Part shown: positions 49,744-58,370 of the stretch, one piece after another
How positions within the stretch are numbered: the first letter of the stretch is position 1
How the letters are laid out: the number at the start of each line of letters is the position of its first letter
Assembly: GCF_000308595.1 (NCBI RefSeq)
Contig: NZ_BAGA01000111.1
Span: 1-64,000, forward strand
Source: Nocardia higoensis NBRC 100133
GTDB lineage: Bacteria > Actinomycetota > Actinomycetes > Mycobacteriales > Mycobacteriaceae
Direction: 5' to 3'
DNA: 64,000 nucleotides
Program-made: the position numbers and the translations under genes
The notes under the pieces: model-generated
Told to the model about the DNA's origin: nothing
The model's input: the letters and a program-made list of their open reading frames with translations, nothing else
Database searches by the model: none

Positions 49744-51231
49744 TCAGGGAGCGCCGTCGCCGGGGACCGCGGACCGCTCGGTCGCTTGCGTCGGCACGCT
49801 CGGTGTGGAACGCGGCGGCGGCGCGGTCTCAGATGTGGTGGATGACGATGACTCAGGTGGTGGGGCGGTCGACGCGTCGCGTGCGATGGCGATGAACCAG
49901 TCCGCGACGGTGCGCAGCGTCGAGCTGCCGGTGCTGGTGGCGGGGACAGTGCTGTATGAGCCGTGGCGGCCGGTGGTGTCGCTGTAGTGGGCGGTCGCTG
50001 CCAGGGTGTAGAGCTGATCGGGTTCGGTGATCGTGGTGGTGATCGCGTCGAAGGCGTCGTTGACCCAGCGGCTGGCCGTCTGTGGCGGGATGAGTTCGAC
50101 GACCGCGTCGGCGAGTTTCGCGGCGAGGACCGCGACCGCCGCCAGCGGATCGGCCATGCCCACGGTCGCCAGTTCGGCCACGGTGGCCGGGGTGATCACC
50201 GTCCGCGCCACCGTGATCGCGGCCTCGAACCCGATCGTGCCGATTTTGAACAGCGCATCCAGTGCTTGTGTGTGAGTGGGTGCGGCGGTGGCCGGGTCGG
50301 AGGCTTCGGCCAAACGCTGACCGAGAGATTTGGCGGGTTGGTAGGACAGTTGGTCGAGGCTGGTGCCGGACAGGTCCTCGTTGACCACGTTCACCGCGGT
50401 GGTGAAGGCAGTGGCCGACAGGGCGGTGGCGATTGTGGTGATCGCCGCGATCGGGTCGCGGGTATCGCTGCGAGCGGCGATGTTCGCCGCGGTGGTGGCC
50501 AGCGCGCTCCCGGCCGGGGTGTCGCAGGCGCCGTCACCGGCGACGCACAGGTCCGCGACGCGACCGCTCAATTCCCCGTACCCGGACGCACCCGTCCCGG
50601 TGCTGGCGATCCCGGCTCCGGCCGGCGTCTGGGTGAGCAGAGTGATGGTGGCGACCTGGTCGCCGCTGGTCCCCGGAGCCGGTGACGGTGTGCTCGCCTG
50701 CGGGCGGCCCGGCAGAACCGGGGTTCCGGCTGCGCGAGCGGGATTGGCCAGCAGCGCCACAGCAGCGACCTGATCGGCGCCGACACGACTGCGGCCTGCG
50801 CCGACGTCTCGGGCGAACCGGTCGGCCGCCGCGGCGCCGTGGCCGTATCCGGCGACGGCCAGCAGTGTTCCGGGGCAGCGGTCCACGACCTCGCCGGCCA
50901 TATCGCCGAGCCGTCGGGCGGCGTCCTCGACTGCGACAGGGTAGGTCAAGAGCATGCCGTCGCCGGTGTGGCCGTAGGGCACGTACGCGCGTTGCACGTA
51001 CTCCCCCGCTGCGGCGGTCACCGGCCCGAACACTTGGCCGAGTGCACCGGTATCCGCGCCGGTCTCGGTTGCGCCTTCCTCGTCGCCTTGAACGCCCAGC
51101 ACGTACAGGACCGGGCAGGCTTCGATGTCTGGCCCCTCGGGGTGTGCTGTTCCTGTCGGGAACGCGGTGGCCGCGAGTACCAGCGCGATCACGGCACTGC
51201 GGAGTTGCGTGCGGGTGGGGTGAAAGTGCAT
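49744..51231 (-). CDS. Cutinase-family protein without nucleophile serine, 495 aa
   Basis: Secreted: signal peptide LRSAVIALVLAATAFPTGTAHP. The cutinase-like alpha/beta hydrolase core has CPVLYVLGVQGDEEG, YVQRAYVPYGHTGDG, VDRCPGTLLAVAGYGHGAAAADRFARDVG and VADLCVAGDGACD. In active cutinases the nucleophile elbow reads GYSxGA; here it is GYGHGA (codon GGC), so the catalytic Ser is Gly. The about 200-residue C-terminal extension (KSLGQRLAEAS, WVNDAFDAITT) parallels that of the intact paralogue at 52454. ATG 51231 is used. Probably non-catalytic, perhaps a binding or envelope-remodelling subunit. Confidence 0.85.
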   Translation of the reverse strand: MHFHPTRTQLRSAVIALVLAATAFPTGTAHPEGPDIEACPVLYVLGVQGDEEGATETGADTGALGQVFGPVTAAAGEYVQRAYVPYGHTGDGMLLTYPVAVEDAARRLGDMAGEVVDRCPGTLLAVAGYGHGAAAADRFARDVGAGRSRVGADQVAAVALLANPARAAGTPVLPGRPQASTPSPAPGTSGDQVATITLLTQTPAGAGIASTGTGASGYGELSGRVADLCVAGDGACDTPAGSALATTAANIAARSDTRDPIAAITTIATALSATAFTTAVNVVNEDLSGTSLDQLSYQPAKSLGQRLAEASDPATAAPTHTQALDALFKIGTIGFEAAITVARTVITPATVAELATVGMADPLAAVAVLAAKLADAVVELIPPQTASRWVNDAFDAITTTITEPDQLYTLAATAHYSDTTGRHGSYSTVPATSTGSSTLRTVADWFIAIARDASTAPPPESSSSTTSETAPPPRSTPSVPTQATERSAVPGDGAP

Positions 51232-51254
51232 TGGTGTCACCTCGATCGGGGTGC

Positions 51255-51292
51255 CTGCCCGCCCGCTCAGGCGGGGTACGGCGGGCGGGCAG
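51255..51292 (-). terminator. Strong GC hairpin upstream of cutinase-like gene
   Basis: CTGCCCGCCCGC (51255-51266) and GCGGGCGGGCAG (51281-51292) form a perfect 12-bp stem with a 14-nt loop, between the lipase-like stop at 51301 and the cutinase-like start at 51231. It may act as an attenuator or processing site within the operon. No T-tract. Confidence 0.6.
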
Positions 51293-51300
51293 ACACGCAT

Positions 51301-52449
51301 TCAGGTGGTCTGCGGTGGTGGTGTGTCGGCGTGGCGGGTGGAGCGGCGGCGGAGATGGGAACTCAGGACCGTCAGGGCATCCGCGGCGGCGTCGAAGCCG
51401 GTGCGGATGTGGCCGGTGGGGTAGTCGCACCAGCTCAGATCGACGTCGGCGAGCCGGTATTCGGCGAACAACGCCTTGCTCATCGCGATCGGGATGAGTC
51501 CGTCCTTGCTGCCGTGATACAAGTGGACCGGGACCTGCGGTCGTCGGTGGGCTGCGGCTTCGGCCGCCAGGACGTAACGCCACAGCGGGTCGTTCCAGGG
51601 TTCGCGGCGTTCACACCACGTTCCGAGTGGAATGTGGCGGTATGTTGCGACCAGTTGCTTCGCGGTCAGTGTCTGAGCGTGGGCGAAGCGGTGGCGTCCT
51701 TCTTCGGTGAGGACGTGGGTGACCGGTAGGTGGGCATAGGCTCGGGCCAGCCCGACCAGGCCCGCCATCGCCAGCCCCGACAGCGGACCGCCATCGATGT
51801 CGGCGATCAGAGCACGCGGGTTGGCTGGGACGGCGCCGGCGGCGACCCCACGCAGATCCACGTCTGGGGCATAGCTCGGGTGATGCTCGGCGGCGAAGAG
51901 CGCCGCCCGGCCACCGTCGGCATAACCCCAGACCACGAACCCGCCCGAGACGTCCAGATCGGCGAGTGCGGGCAGGGCGCGCGCCAGGTCGAGCACGGTG
52001 TGCGCCGCAGCGAGCCCTGACAGGAATGGGTGCACACCCAAACCAGTCATTCCCAGGCCCTGCCCGTCGGGAATCGCGACGGTCCAGCCACGTTCCAGCG
52101 CCAGCGCTACCTCTGGGAACGCAGAGTCGTCGACGGCCTCGGGCAGGAGTTGTGACGGTGCGATCCGTCCACCCAGACCCCGGAAGCTCGGGCAGTACAG
52201 CAGGGTAGACGCGCCCTCGCTACCTGGTGTGGCGGTCGGGGTCACGATGAGTCCGGATGCCGGCAGCGGGGCGTGGAAGCTGGTGCGAGTCGAGTACACC
52301 ACCTGCCAGGCCTGCGCCGCGCCGCTCAGGCCCGGCACCGGGACTTCGCGGGTGCGCAGCAATTCCCCTGTGGGCGCGGTGAAGTCCTCGGATAGGGGTT
52401 GGTAGAACTGGTCGCCGGGAACGGATGGGGTGACGGTCGGGCTGGTCAC
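51301..52449 (-). CDS. Secretory-lipase-like protein without nucleophile serine, 382 aa
   Basis: Matches the LIP (secretory lipase) family: LIVTPTATPGSEGASTLLYCPSFRGLG, WTVAIPDGQGLG, HTVLDLARAL and DLDVSGGFVVWGYADGGRAALFAAEHHPSYAPDVDLRGVAAGAVPAN, with a C-terminal VHLYHGSKDGLIPIAMSKALF acid region and HIRTGF histidine. The nucleophile elbow that should be G-x-S-x-G is GYADG (codon GCC, Ala). Unlike other LIP proteins no signal peptide is visible. Fold conserved, catalysis probably lost. It lies between two cutinase-family genes. Confidence 0.85.
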   Translation of the reverse strand: MTSPTVTPSVPGDQFYQPLSEDFTAPTGELLRTREVPVPGLSGAAQAWQVVYSTRTSFHAPLPASGLIVTPTATPGSEGASTLLYCPSFRGLGGRIAPSQLLPEAVDDSAFPEVALALERGWTVAIPDGQGLGMTGLGVHPFLSGLAAAHTVLDLARALPALADLDVSGGFVVWGYADGGRAALFAAEHHPSYAPDVDLRGVAAGAVPANPRALIADIDGGPLSGLAMAGLVGLARAYAHLPVTHVLTEEGRHRFAHAQTLTAKQLVATYRHIPLGTWCERREPWNDPLWRYVLAAEAAAHRRPQVPVHLYHGSKDGLIPIAMSKALFAEYRLADVDLSWCDYPTGHIRTGFDAAADALTVLSSHLRRRSTRHADTPPPQTT

Positions 52450-52453
52450 AGGG

Positions 52454-53695
52454 TCACCGTCCTGCGAGGTCGTGGGCGAGGGCGACCAGCCAGGCCACTC
52501 CGGAGGCGAGTTGACCGTTGGTGGCGTAGCCGTTGTGGCGGGCGATGGTGTCGGCGTATCGCAGCAGCACCGCGGGGTTGACCAGGTCGGCGTTGTCGGC
52601 GATCAGCACGCCCCACGCCACCGACAACTGCCCGGCCAGCTTCGGCAACAGCCCCATCGGATTCGCCGCGACCGCAGCCACGATGTCATTCCATCGAGCG
52701 CCTGCCGCCCCGGCATCCGGCGCCGGGGTACGCGGGTCGGCGGCTTCGACCAGCCGACCCGCCAGGCCCTGCTCCGGCCGGTAGTCGATGTCGCCGCCCT
52801 CGACCACAAAGTCGTTGAGCAGCATGGTGTTCCACGCCTCGCCCAGGGCTGCGTGCAGCAGTCCATTCAGGGTCACCAGGGCCGACAGAGGATCGCGCAG
52901 GTCGGCTTGGGCGGCGATCGCGGCGCCGACGCGGAGCAGGGCCGCGCGGTCGGGAGCCGAGCAAGCGAGGTCTCCGTCCGTGCAGATATCGGCAACACGG
53001 CCCGCGAGCTCGCCGTACCCGACCCCGGACGCGATGCCACCACCGGGAACGGAAGGATTGGTCAGCGCGACCCGCGACACCGCAGCCCCGCTGGTGCCCG
53101 GTGCCGGATCAGGCACGACCTGACCCGGCCTGCCAGGCAGTACCGGTGCACCGGGCGCGCGATCGGGATTGGCGTACAACGCGATTCCCGCGATCCGGTT
53201 CGCCGGAACCGGGCCGACACCGGCACCGACATCGGCGGCGAAGCCCGACATCGCCTGGGCGCCCTGGGAATAGCCGACCCCGGCGATCAACGTGGCCGGG
53301 CACGCGGCGAGTATCTCGACCGCGGCGGCATCGAGCCGGTGGCGTGCGTCGGTGACCGACACCGCGTACGGTTCGACTCCGCCGCCGGGCACCGCGCCGC
53401 CGAAGCCCGCACCGTAGGGAATGTAGGAGCGCTGCACCACCCCAGGAGCCGCATCCACGACCGGCCTGATCACGGCGCCGACGACACCGGTGTCGGCGAG
53501 CGGGTCCGCCGCCGGTGAGGACTGGCCGGTGCCCTGAACGCCCAGCACATACAAGGCAGGGCACTCGGGGCCGATCGGCACCGCTCCCGCAACAGGTAAA
53601 ACGGTCGATATCGCGGCACCGGATCCGACGGTGGCCACTACCACCATCGCGATCCTGCGCGCCGCAGCGCGGCGGCGTTGTCCGTCGTTGATCAT
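52454..53695 (-). CDS. Secreted cutinase-family esterase, 413 aa
   Basis: Signal peptide of about 35 residues (RIAMVVVATVGSGAAISTVLPVAGAVP). The cutinase core is CPALYVLGVQGTGQSS, VVQRSYIPYGAGFGG, ACPATLIAGVGYSQGAQAMSGFAADVG with the intact Ser nucleophile (GYSQG), ADICTDGDLACSAPDR (catalytic Asp region). A C-terminal region follows (GLAGRLVEAADPR). It is the only one of the three hydrolases in this module with a complete elbow. It probably acts on lipid esters outside the cell, such as mycolate or wall lipids. Start overlaps the next stop by 4 bp. Confidence 0.9.
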   Translation of the reverse strand: MINDGQRRRAAARRIAMVVVATVGSGAAISTVLPVAGAVPIGPECPALYVLGVQGTGQSSPAADPLADTGVVGAVIRPVVDAAPGVVQRSYIPYGAGFGGAVPGGGVEPYAVSVTDARHRLDAAAVEILAACPATLIAGVGYSQGAQAMSGFAADVGAGVGPVPANRIAGIALYANPDRAPGAPVLPGRPGQVVPDPAPGTSGAAVSRVALTNPSVPGGGIASGVGYGELAGRVADICTDGDLACSAPDRAALLRVGAAIAAQADLRDPLSALVTLNGLLHAALGEAWNTMLLNDFVVEGGDIDYRPEQGLAGRLVEAADPRTPAPDAGAAGARWNDIVAAVAANPMGLLPKLAGQLSVAWGVLIADNADLVNPAVLLRYADTIARHNGYATNGQLASGVAWLVALAHDLAGR

Positions 53696-54564
53696 GGTTG
53701 CCCCACGCCGACTCCGGCGCCGAAGCCGGCACCGACCGTGCCCGCCGCCACCGCACCGACCGCACCGACCGGGATGCCGGTTACCACCGCACCGGCTGCT
53801 GCACCGGCGGCAGCACCGAGCGCGGTTCCGGCGACCCCGGAGGTCACGGTGCCGATTACCGGGACCGGCACGACCGTGCCCAGGGCCGCTCCGGCGATTC
53901 CACCGATGGTGCCGCCAACCAGGCCACCGACCACTGCTCCGGCGATCGCTGCCGGTCCCCCGGCGGCCACGGCACCGGCGGCTCCGCCGATCCCGGCGCC
54001 GGCGAGCGTGGCACCTGACACCCGGTCCGAACGTCCGGCCGGGATGCCGATCGAGTCCAGCGCTGTGGCGAGCTGCGCCTCCGCTCCGGCCGCCGTGTCA
54101 TTGATCGCGTCAGCGCATTCGGGAGGGAGCCAGTCCGGCCGCGGAGCCTGCCACTGCCCGATCCGAATGGTGTTCTCCGGGGCTTCGATCGGCGCTACCG
54201 GCTCCACCGGCTCCGGCAGATGCAACTCCTCGATACGGACCGGCTCGACCGGCGCCTGCTGTGGAGGCGCTGGACGTGATGGGGCATTACGAACTTCAGG
54301 CGGCTGCACGTGGTACATCGGCGGTTCAGGAGCAGGAGCCGGCGGAACCGGTTCCGGAGACGGTGCGGGTGCGGCCGGCGGTGGCGGCGGGGTCGTGCCG
54401 GGCTGCACGGGCCCGGTCACCCCTGGCTGATCAGCGATGGCGACCAGCGGATCGGCAGCATGGGCGCCGCCGGCGGTGATGACCATCGCGGCCAGCGGGA
54501 TCATCGTGACCGCCGCGACGCCGCCCGTGCGAGCGACAGACGAAGGGATGCGAGATTTGGGCAT
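53692..54564 (-). CDS. Secreted Pro-rich / glycine-zipper protein, 290 aa
   Basis: Signal peptide MPKSRIPSSVARTGGVAAVTMIPLAAMVITAGGAHAADP. A Pro/Ala/Glu-rich linker follows (about 45-125), then PPECADAINDTAAGAEAQLATAL. A long C-terminal run of Gly/Ala zippers covers about 175-290 (GAGIGGAAGAVAAGGPAAIAGAVVGGLVGGTIGG). Such repeats insert into or assemble at membranes. It is first of the secreted-protein set and may form an outer-layer pore or scaffold for the conjugation machine; this is inference. Confidence 0.7.
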   Translation of the reverse strand: MPKSRIPSSVARTGGVAAVTMIPLAAMVITAGGAHAADPLVAIADQPGVTGPVQPGTTPPPPPAAPAPSPEPVPPAPAPEPPMYHVQPPEVRNAPSRPAPPQQAPVEPVRIEELHLPEPVEPVAPIEAPENTIRIGQWQAPRPDWLPPECADAINDTAAGAEAQLATALDSIGIPAGRSDRVSGATLAGAGIGGAAGAVAAGGPAAIAGAVVGGLVGGTIGGIAGAALGTVVPVPVIGTVTSGVAGTALGAAAGAAAGAVVTGIPVGAVGAVAAGTVGAGFGAGVGVGQP

Positions 54565-54644
54565 GACGAAATAAGCCTTCCCACCAGGAGACTTGGACTA
54601 CGAGGTGAAGTCACCGCGCCGACGGCACGGCGTTCCGCGGACCG

Positions 54645-54672
54645 CTCCCGCAGCCCGAACGAGCTGCGGGAG
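54645..54672. terminator. 10-bp hairpin downstream of the 35-aa gene
   Basis: CTCCCGCAGC (54645-54654) and GCTGCGGGAG (54663-54672) are a perfect inverted repeat with an 8-nt loop. On the plus strand it is followed by gccgcTTTT. It lies between the 35-aa gene and the 290-aa gene, where it may attenuate leftward transcription. Confidence 0.6.
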
Positions 54673-54694
54673 GCCGCTTTTCAGACCGGATCGG

Positions 54695-54802
54695 TCAGAT
54701 GAAGGGCAGGATCAGGCTCAGCGTCTGCGCAACGACGAACAAACCGTTCGACAGCACCGACAGACCGGCATTCACATAGCCCAGGATCGTGAAGGGGTCC
54801 AC
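54695..54802 (-). CDS. 35-aa hydrophobic peptide, first gene of conjugation operon
   Basis: GTG 54802 is preceded by GGAAGGAAG at 8 nt. The peptide is VDPFTILGYVNAGLSVLSNG then LFVVAQTLSLILPFI: one continuous membrane helix with a short N-terminal polar end. The strong ribosome binding site and third-position GC bias support translation. Small membrane peptides of this kind can be assembly factors or toxins; nothing in the sequence decides. Confidence 0.55.
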   Translation of the reverse strand: MDPFTILGYVNAGLSVLSNGLFVVAQTLSLILPFI

Positions 54803-55209
54803 AGTCCACTTCCTTCCAGAATCTTCGGATTCGCGAGTTCATAACCGAACGCGCACTCTCATCCAAACTCCGAACCCCCTGAGAATCCAGCACTTTGGGT
54901 CATGCAGTTTGCGGTACCGACATTTGCGTAGCCCGCTTTACGGGGTGAGACCAGCGAGTTTGCTGCCGAAGTGCCGATATTTGCGTCACAAAACTCCCAT
55001 GCCGAAACGACAGCCCGACACACACGCACCCCCAGGTAGAGCAGCGCACATCTGCACACACTCAGCTATCCACTTGGATGATCGTGCAGCCGGCGCAGTT
55101 GCCGGTCCATACCCATTCTGGTAGGAAAAAACCACTACCCGGGGGGCCAACCGATCAAGATAACTCTCTTCAGCCTGCCACGGAAGACAATCAAAGGAGG
55201 GGGACTCCG
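54803..55209. promoter_or_regulatory. Divergent control region with direct repeats
   Basis: 407 bp between the leftward conjugation operon and the rightward XRE gene, clearly AT-richer than either. It holds a 14-bp direct repeat, [AG]CCGA[CT]ATTTGCGT, at 54916-54929 and 54973-54986, 57 bp apart. Promoters of both units must lie here, and the repeats are candidate operators for the XRE protein. Confidence 0.55.
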
Positions 55210-56019
55210 TTGAGCCGAGATCCCGCACGCCGCAGACCGCCGCATCGTCGACGCCCGCTACTACCGAGCATCCCGACCGTGGGCGCCACCTGCCGACTGA
55301 TCCGTGAAGAACTCGACCTCAGCCGCGACACAGCCGCCGTCCGCCTGGGAATCAGCCGCAGCCACCTCGGAGACATCGAACGCGACCGCCGGGCGCCAAC
55401 CGAAGAGTTCCTCGAACAGATCATCGCCGGCTACCAACTCGACCTCCCCCTCGCTCGCCACCTACGCGAGCTACGGGCCGCCGCCGACACTCTCGAACCC
55501 ACCGCCGCCCTCCGCGACGCCGTGACCACCAACCCAGCCCTCATGTGCCACCTACACGGGCTACACGAGCGCGGCGAGCTAGCCGCCTACGTCGACTCCG
55601 CCTGGACCCTCCTGGCCTGCAACGACGCCTTCCGCGAATCTGCTCCCGGGCTCCACCCCGGAGCATCGATCCCGGTCTGGATGTTCTCCGACGACGCCAG
55701 AAAGCTGTTTCCCCGTTGGCCCCACGAAGCCGACCACGCAACGGCCAACGTCCGCGGCATCGTCGGCCGCTACCGCGGCTCCCAGCAAGTCCAGACAATC
55801 TTGCACAGCCTCCGCCCCCTCGAGGACTTCCGAACCCGCTGGAACGACGGCGTGCACACCGCCTACGGACGCGACCCCAGCGACCTCATGCACGCACACC
55901 ACCCCACCACCGGCCGAACCAGGTCCTACAGCCTCACCATCACCAATCAGAGCGAACACATCTTCCTCATCATCCTTTCCGAGCATCCCGGCAGAAACCT
56001 CGGGACCAACCGACCCTAG
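55210..56019 (+). CDS. XRE-family regulator with MmyB-like C-terminus, 269 aa
   Basis: The helix-turn-helix is at about residues 25-80 (CRLIREELDLSRDTAAVRLGISRSHLGDIERDRRAPTEEFLEQI). The C-terminal about 150 residues match the MmyB ligand-binding domain (YVDSAWTLLACNDAFRESAPG, IPVWMFSDDARKLFPRWPHEADHATANVRG, FRTRWNDGVHTAY). The start is TTG 55210, chosen because AAAGGAGGGG lies 7-8 nt upstream; the open frame to 55078 has no such site. It is divergent from the conjugation operon and is its probable repressor or activator. Confidence 0.85.
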   Translation: MSRDPARRRPPHRRRPLLPSIPTVGATCRLIREELDLSRDTAAVRLGISRSHLGDIERDRRAPTEEFLEQIIAGYQLDLPLARHLRELRAAADTLEPTAALRDAVTTNPALMCHLHGLHERGELAAYVDSAWTLLACNDAFRESAPGLHPGASIPVWMFSDDARKLFPRWPHEADHATANVRGIVGRYRGSQQVQTILHSLRPLEDFRTRWNDGVHTAYGRDPSDLMHAHHPTTGRTRSYSLTITNQSEHIFLIILSEHPGRNLGTNRP

Positions 56020-56318
56020 TCAATTTGCGACACGCCCACCGACACGCCGAAAGGAGCTGGCAGAGACCGCATATACAGCCCTGCTCTATTGATCTTGATC
56101 CGCCCGCAAGTTCTATACGGAGTCAGGCAATCGGCCAGCCAGATGCCTTCCATAGAGCTATCAAGTGGCACCGCGACGAGGCCGTTGCCAATACAGACGC
56201 ACCACACGATCGACACGCAATGTCTCTATGAATAGCCGAAACTGAGGTGAACGGATGACAGAACTGTCCCGCAGTCACAACATTGGCCGAGGAGGGGTTT
56301 CTCGACAACCAATCCACT

Positions 56319-56654
56319 ATGGAGCTGACCATGGACAAAGAAGGCAATAGACCGCCCGAATTCGCGTCTCGCGCACACGAGACCTATGAGCAGACCTACC
56401 CCGTGTCCCACGGAGCTCGTGCAGTGCGCAAGTCCGAGCGCTGGTACCTCCAACAACTGCGCTCCGGCCGCTTTCCCGGCCACAAGGCAGGCCGCACCTG
56501 GTATCTCACCGCAGCCGACATCACCGCAGCCATTGAAGAAACCCGCCGACCGTCGACGGGCCCACGGAAGCCCCCTCAATCGGCCAACAAGGCCCGACCA
56601 ACCTCGGCACGGCCGACTCGACGCCGCCGCCCGATCCCGCGTCAGAATCTTTGA
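56319..56654 (+). CDS. Excisionase-like small HTH protein, 111 aa
   Basis: Residues about 35-75 carry SERWYLQQLRSGRFPGHKAGRTWYLTAADITAAIEE, the winged-helix pattern of MerR/Xis-like excisionases (helix, then a basic wing with W-Y/R-L). The C-terminal tail is basic and disordered. ATG 56319 or ATG 56331 may be used; GGAGGGG lies upstream near 56291. Such a gene next to an XRE regulator fits a mobile element control region, although no integrase is in the window. Confidence 0.6.
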   Translation: MELTMDKEGNRPPEFASRAHETYEQTYPVSHGARAVRKSERWYLQQLRSGRFPGHKAGRTWYLTAADITAAIEETRRPSTGPRKPPQSANKARPTSARPTRRRRPIPRQNL

Positions 56655-56920
56655 CCCGAACCAAAGCTGCCATCACCTATCTGTGTAGCAACTCCGTGTG
56701 ATTCGCCTTCGCGAGGCCACCGGCGCCCGCGCGGCTGGGGTGCATATAGCGCGAGCCGCTACCACCCTGCGCTGCGCCAAGATTGCCTCACCACTGCACG
56801 CTTCGCGAAGAACGTCGAGCCGGGCGGTGCCGCTGACTGTTGCAGTGGCCGAAAACTCCTGTCCTGGTGTCGATCTGCTCGAATATGTTGGCGGAATGAC
56901 CGACTACAAGGTCCGATTCG

Positions 56921-57229
56921 ATGAATGCTGGGGTGTTGACGCCATTACTGGTCCTCAAGGCTCGCGAGACGTATAACGAGTCCAACGAACACGGCAGGCG
57001 CCGCAACACCATTGCCCAGATCGCCTGGTACGAACAGCACCATCATGCCCAGCGACAGGCTCACTCGCGCAAACGGATTCGTGTCGAACACGGCATTGCC
57101 CATCTGAAGAACTGGCGAGCACTGGCCCGCCACCTGACTCGACGAACAAATTTCGACCACACTGTCCGGGCTGTCGCCGGACTGCTGTCGGACCATCAGC
57201 ACATCGACCGCAGCCGCGCTGCCGGGTAA
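56921..57229 (+). pseudogene. Transposase C-terminal fragment (IS5/DDE superfamily)
   Basis: HAQRQAHSRKRIRVEHGIAHLKNWRALARHLTRRTNFDHTVRAVAGLLSDHQ is the C-terminal part of DDE_Tnp_4-type transposases, with the last acidic residue in RVEHGIAHLKNW. The upstream catalytic domain is missing, so it is a relic. The 56655-56920 stretch before it holds nothing recognisable. Confidence 0.65.
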
Positions 57230-57510
57230 CCCGTGTACCAGATCTGCTGCTGGTCACCGTGCTTTTGCAACCATGCACGAGGTCGTTAGATCTGTCGGGT
57301 AGCGGCGAAGAAAGTTGTCGTACAGCATGTTTCGTCGTGGCAGCACCATGAATCGTGGACGAGGAGTTATGGGCGGTTATCGAGCCGCTACTACCGGTGA
57401 AACCTGCGGGGACACCAGGACCTGCACAGATGGACCCACGGCTGGTATTGCAGGTGGCCAGTCCCCGATAACGCGACCACCCGGAAGTAGAGCCCGGGTT
57501 GTTCGTCGTT

Positions 57511-58347
57511 TCAGTTGATCCCGCACTCCACCGGATGGTGGGTGTGGGTGCAGGCCGCAGCGTACCCGGCCGGCGTCCGGTAGCCCAGCGCTGAATGCCG
57601 GTGCCGCAGGTTGTGGTCGGTCTTGAAGTCCCCGATGACCACGCGGGCCTCGAGCAGGGAAGTCCAGTGGTTGCGGTTGAGGCACTCGGTGCGCAGCCGG
57701 CGGTTGAACGACTCGATGTAACCGTTGTGCCAGGGCATGCCGGGCGGGATGTAGGTGATCCCGACCCGGTCAGAGCAAAACCGTTGCAGTGCTTCGGAAA
57801 TCAGCTCGGGACCGTTGTCGCATCGCAGCACCTTCGGGACACCTCGAACCGCGAACACCCGCCGAAGTTCGGCGACGAGTTTCTCGCCGGTGATCGAACG
57901 CTCCACCAGATGCAGCAGCGACTCCCGGGTGTGTTCATCGACCATCGAGGCGATCTTCACCGCCCGACCATCGACGGTGGAGTCGAACTGGAAGTCCAAC
58001 GCCCACACCGTGTTCGGTGCATCCGCGGCGACCGCTGGCACCGACGACGACCCGGCGCGTTTGCGTCGCTGATGCGCCCGCACCTGCAGGCCCTCCTGCT
58101 TCCACAACCGGTGGACCCGTTTGCGGTTGACCCGATGGCCTTCGTCGAACCGCAACGCCGCCCACGCCCTTCGGAACCCGTGACAGGGATTCTTGCGCGC
58201 GTATTCACGCAGCCAGGCCCTGGCGCCGGCATCGGGATCGTCCGGGGTTTGGTCGGCCGGCAGCCGCCGGAAGGTGGACCGATGCAGCCCGACAACTCTG
58301 CAGGCGAACCGCTCCGACATGCCCTTGACCTGCAAGAGCATGTCCAC
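57511..58347 (-). CDS. IS3 transposase OrfB, 278 aa
   Basis: Integrase core of IS407/IS2-type elements: VWALDFQFDSTVDG (first D), KVLRCDNGPELISEALQRFC (second D) and GYIESFNRRLRTECLN (E). The N-terminal HTH_21 region reads NPCHGFRRAWAALRFDEGHRVNRKRVHRLW. It looks intact. The orfA stop is 23 bp upstream, and an A-rich GGGAAAATT near that stop could allow frameshifting. Confidence 0.9.
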   Translation of the reverse strand: MDMLLQVKGMSERFACRVVGLHRSTFRRLPADQTPDDPDAGARAWLREYARKNPCHGFRRAWAALRFDEGHRVNRKRVHRLWKQEGLQVRAHQRRKRAGSSSVPAVAADAPNTVWALDFQFDSTVDGRAVKIASMVDEHTRESLLHLVERSITGEKLVAELRRVFAVRGVPKVLRCDNGPELISEALQRFCSDRVGITYIPPGMPWHNGYIESFNRRLRTECLNRNHWTSLLEARVVIGDFKTDHNLRHRHSALGYRTPAGYAAACTHTHHPVECGIN

Positions 58348-58370
58348 CGCTCGCCGCTTGGCCGCCGGGC

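Noticed and set aside
54916..54986. Replication iterons or CRISPR
   Set aside because: Only two imperfect copies, far apart, with no Rep or Cas gene; better explained as operator sites.
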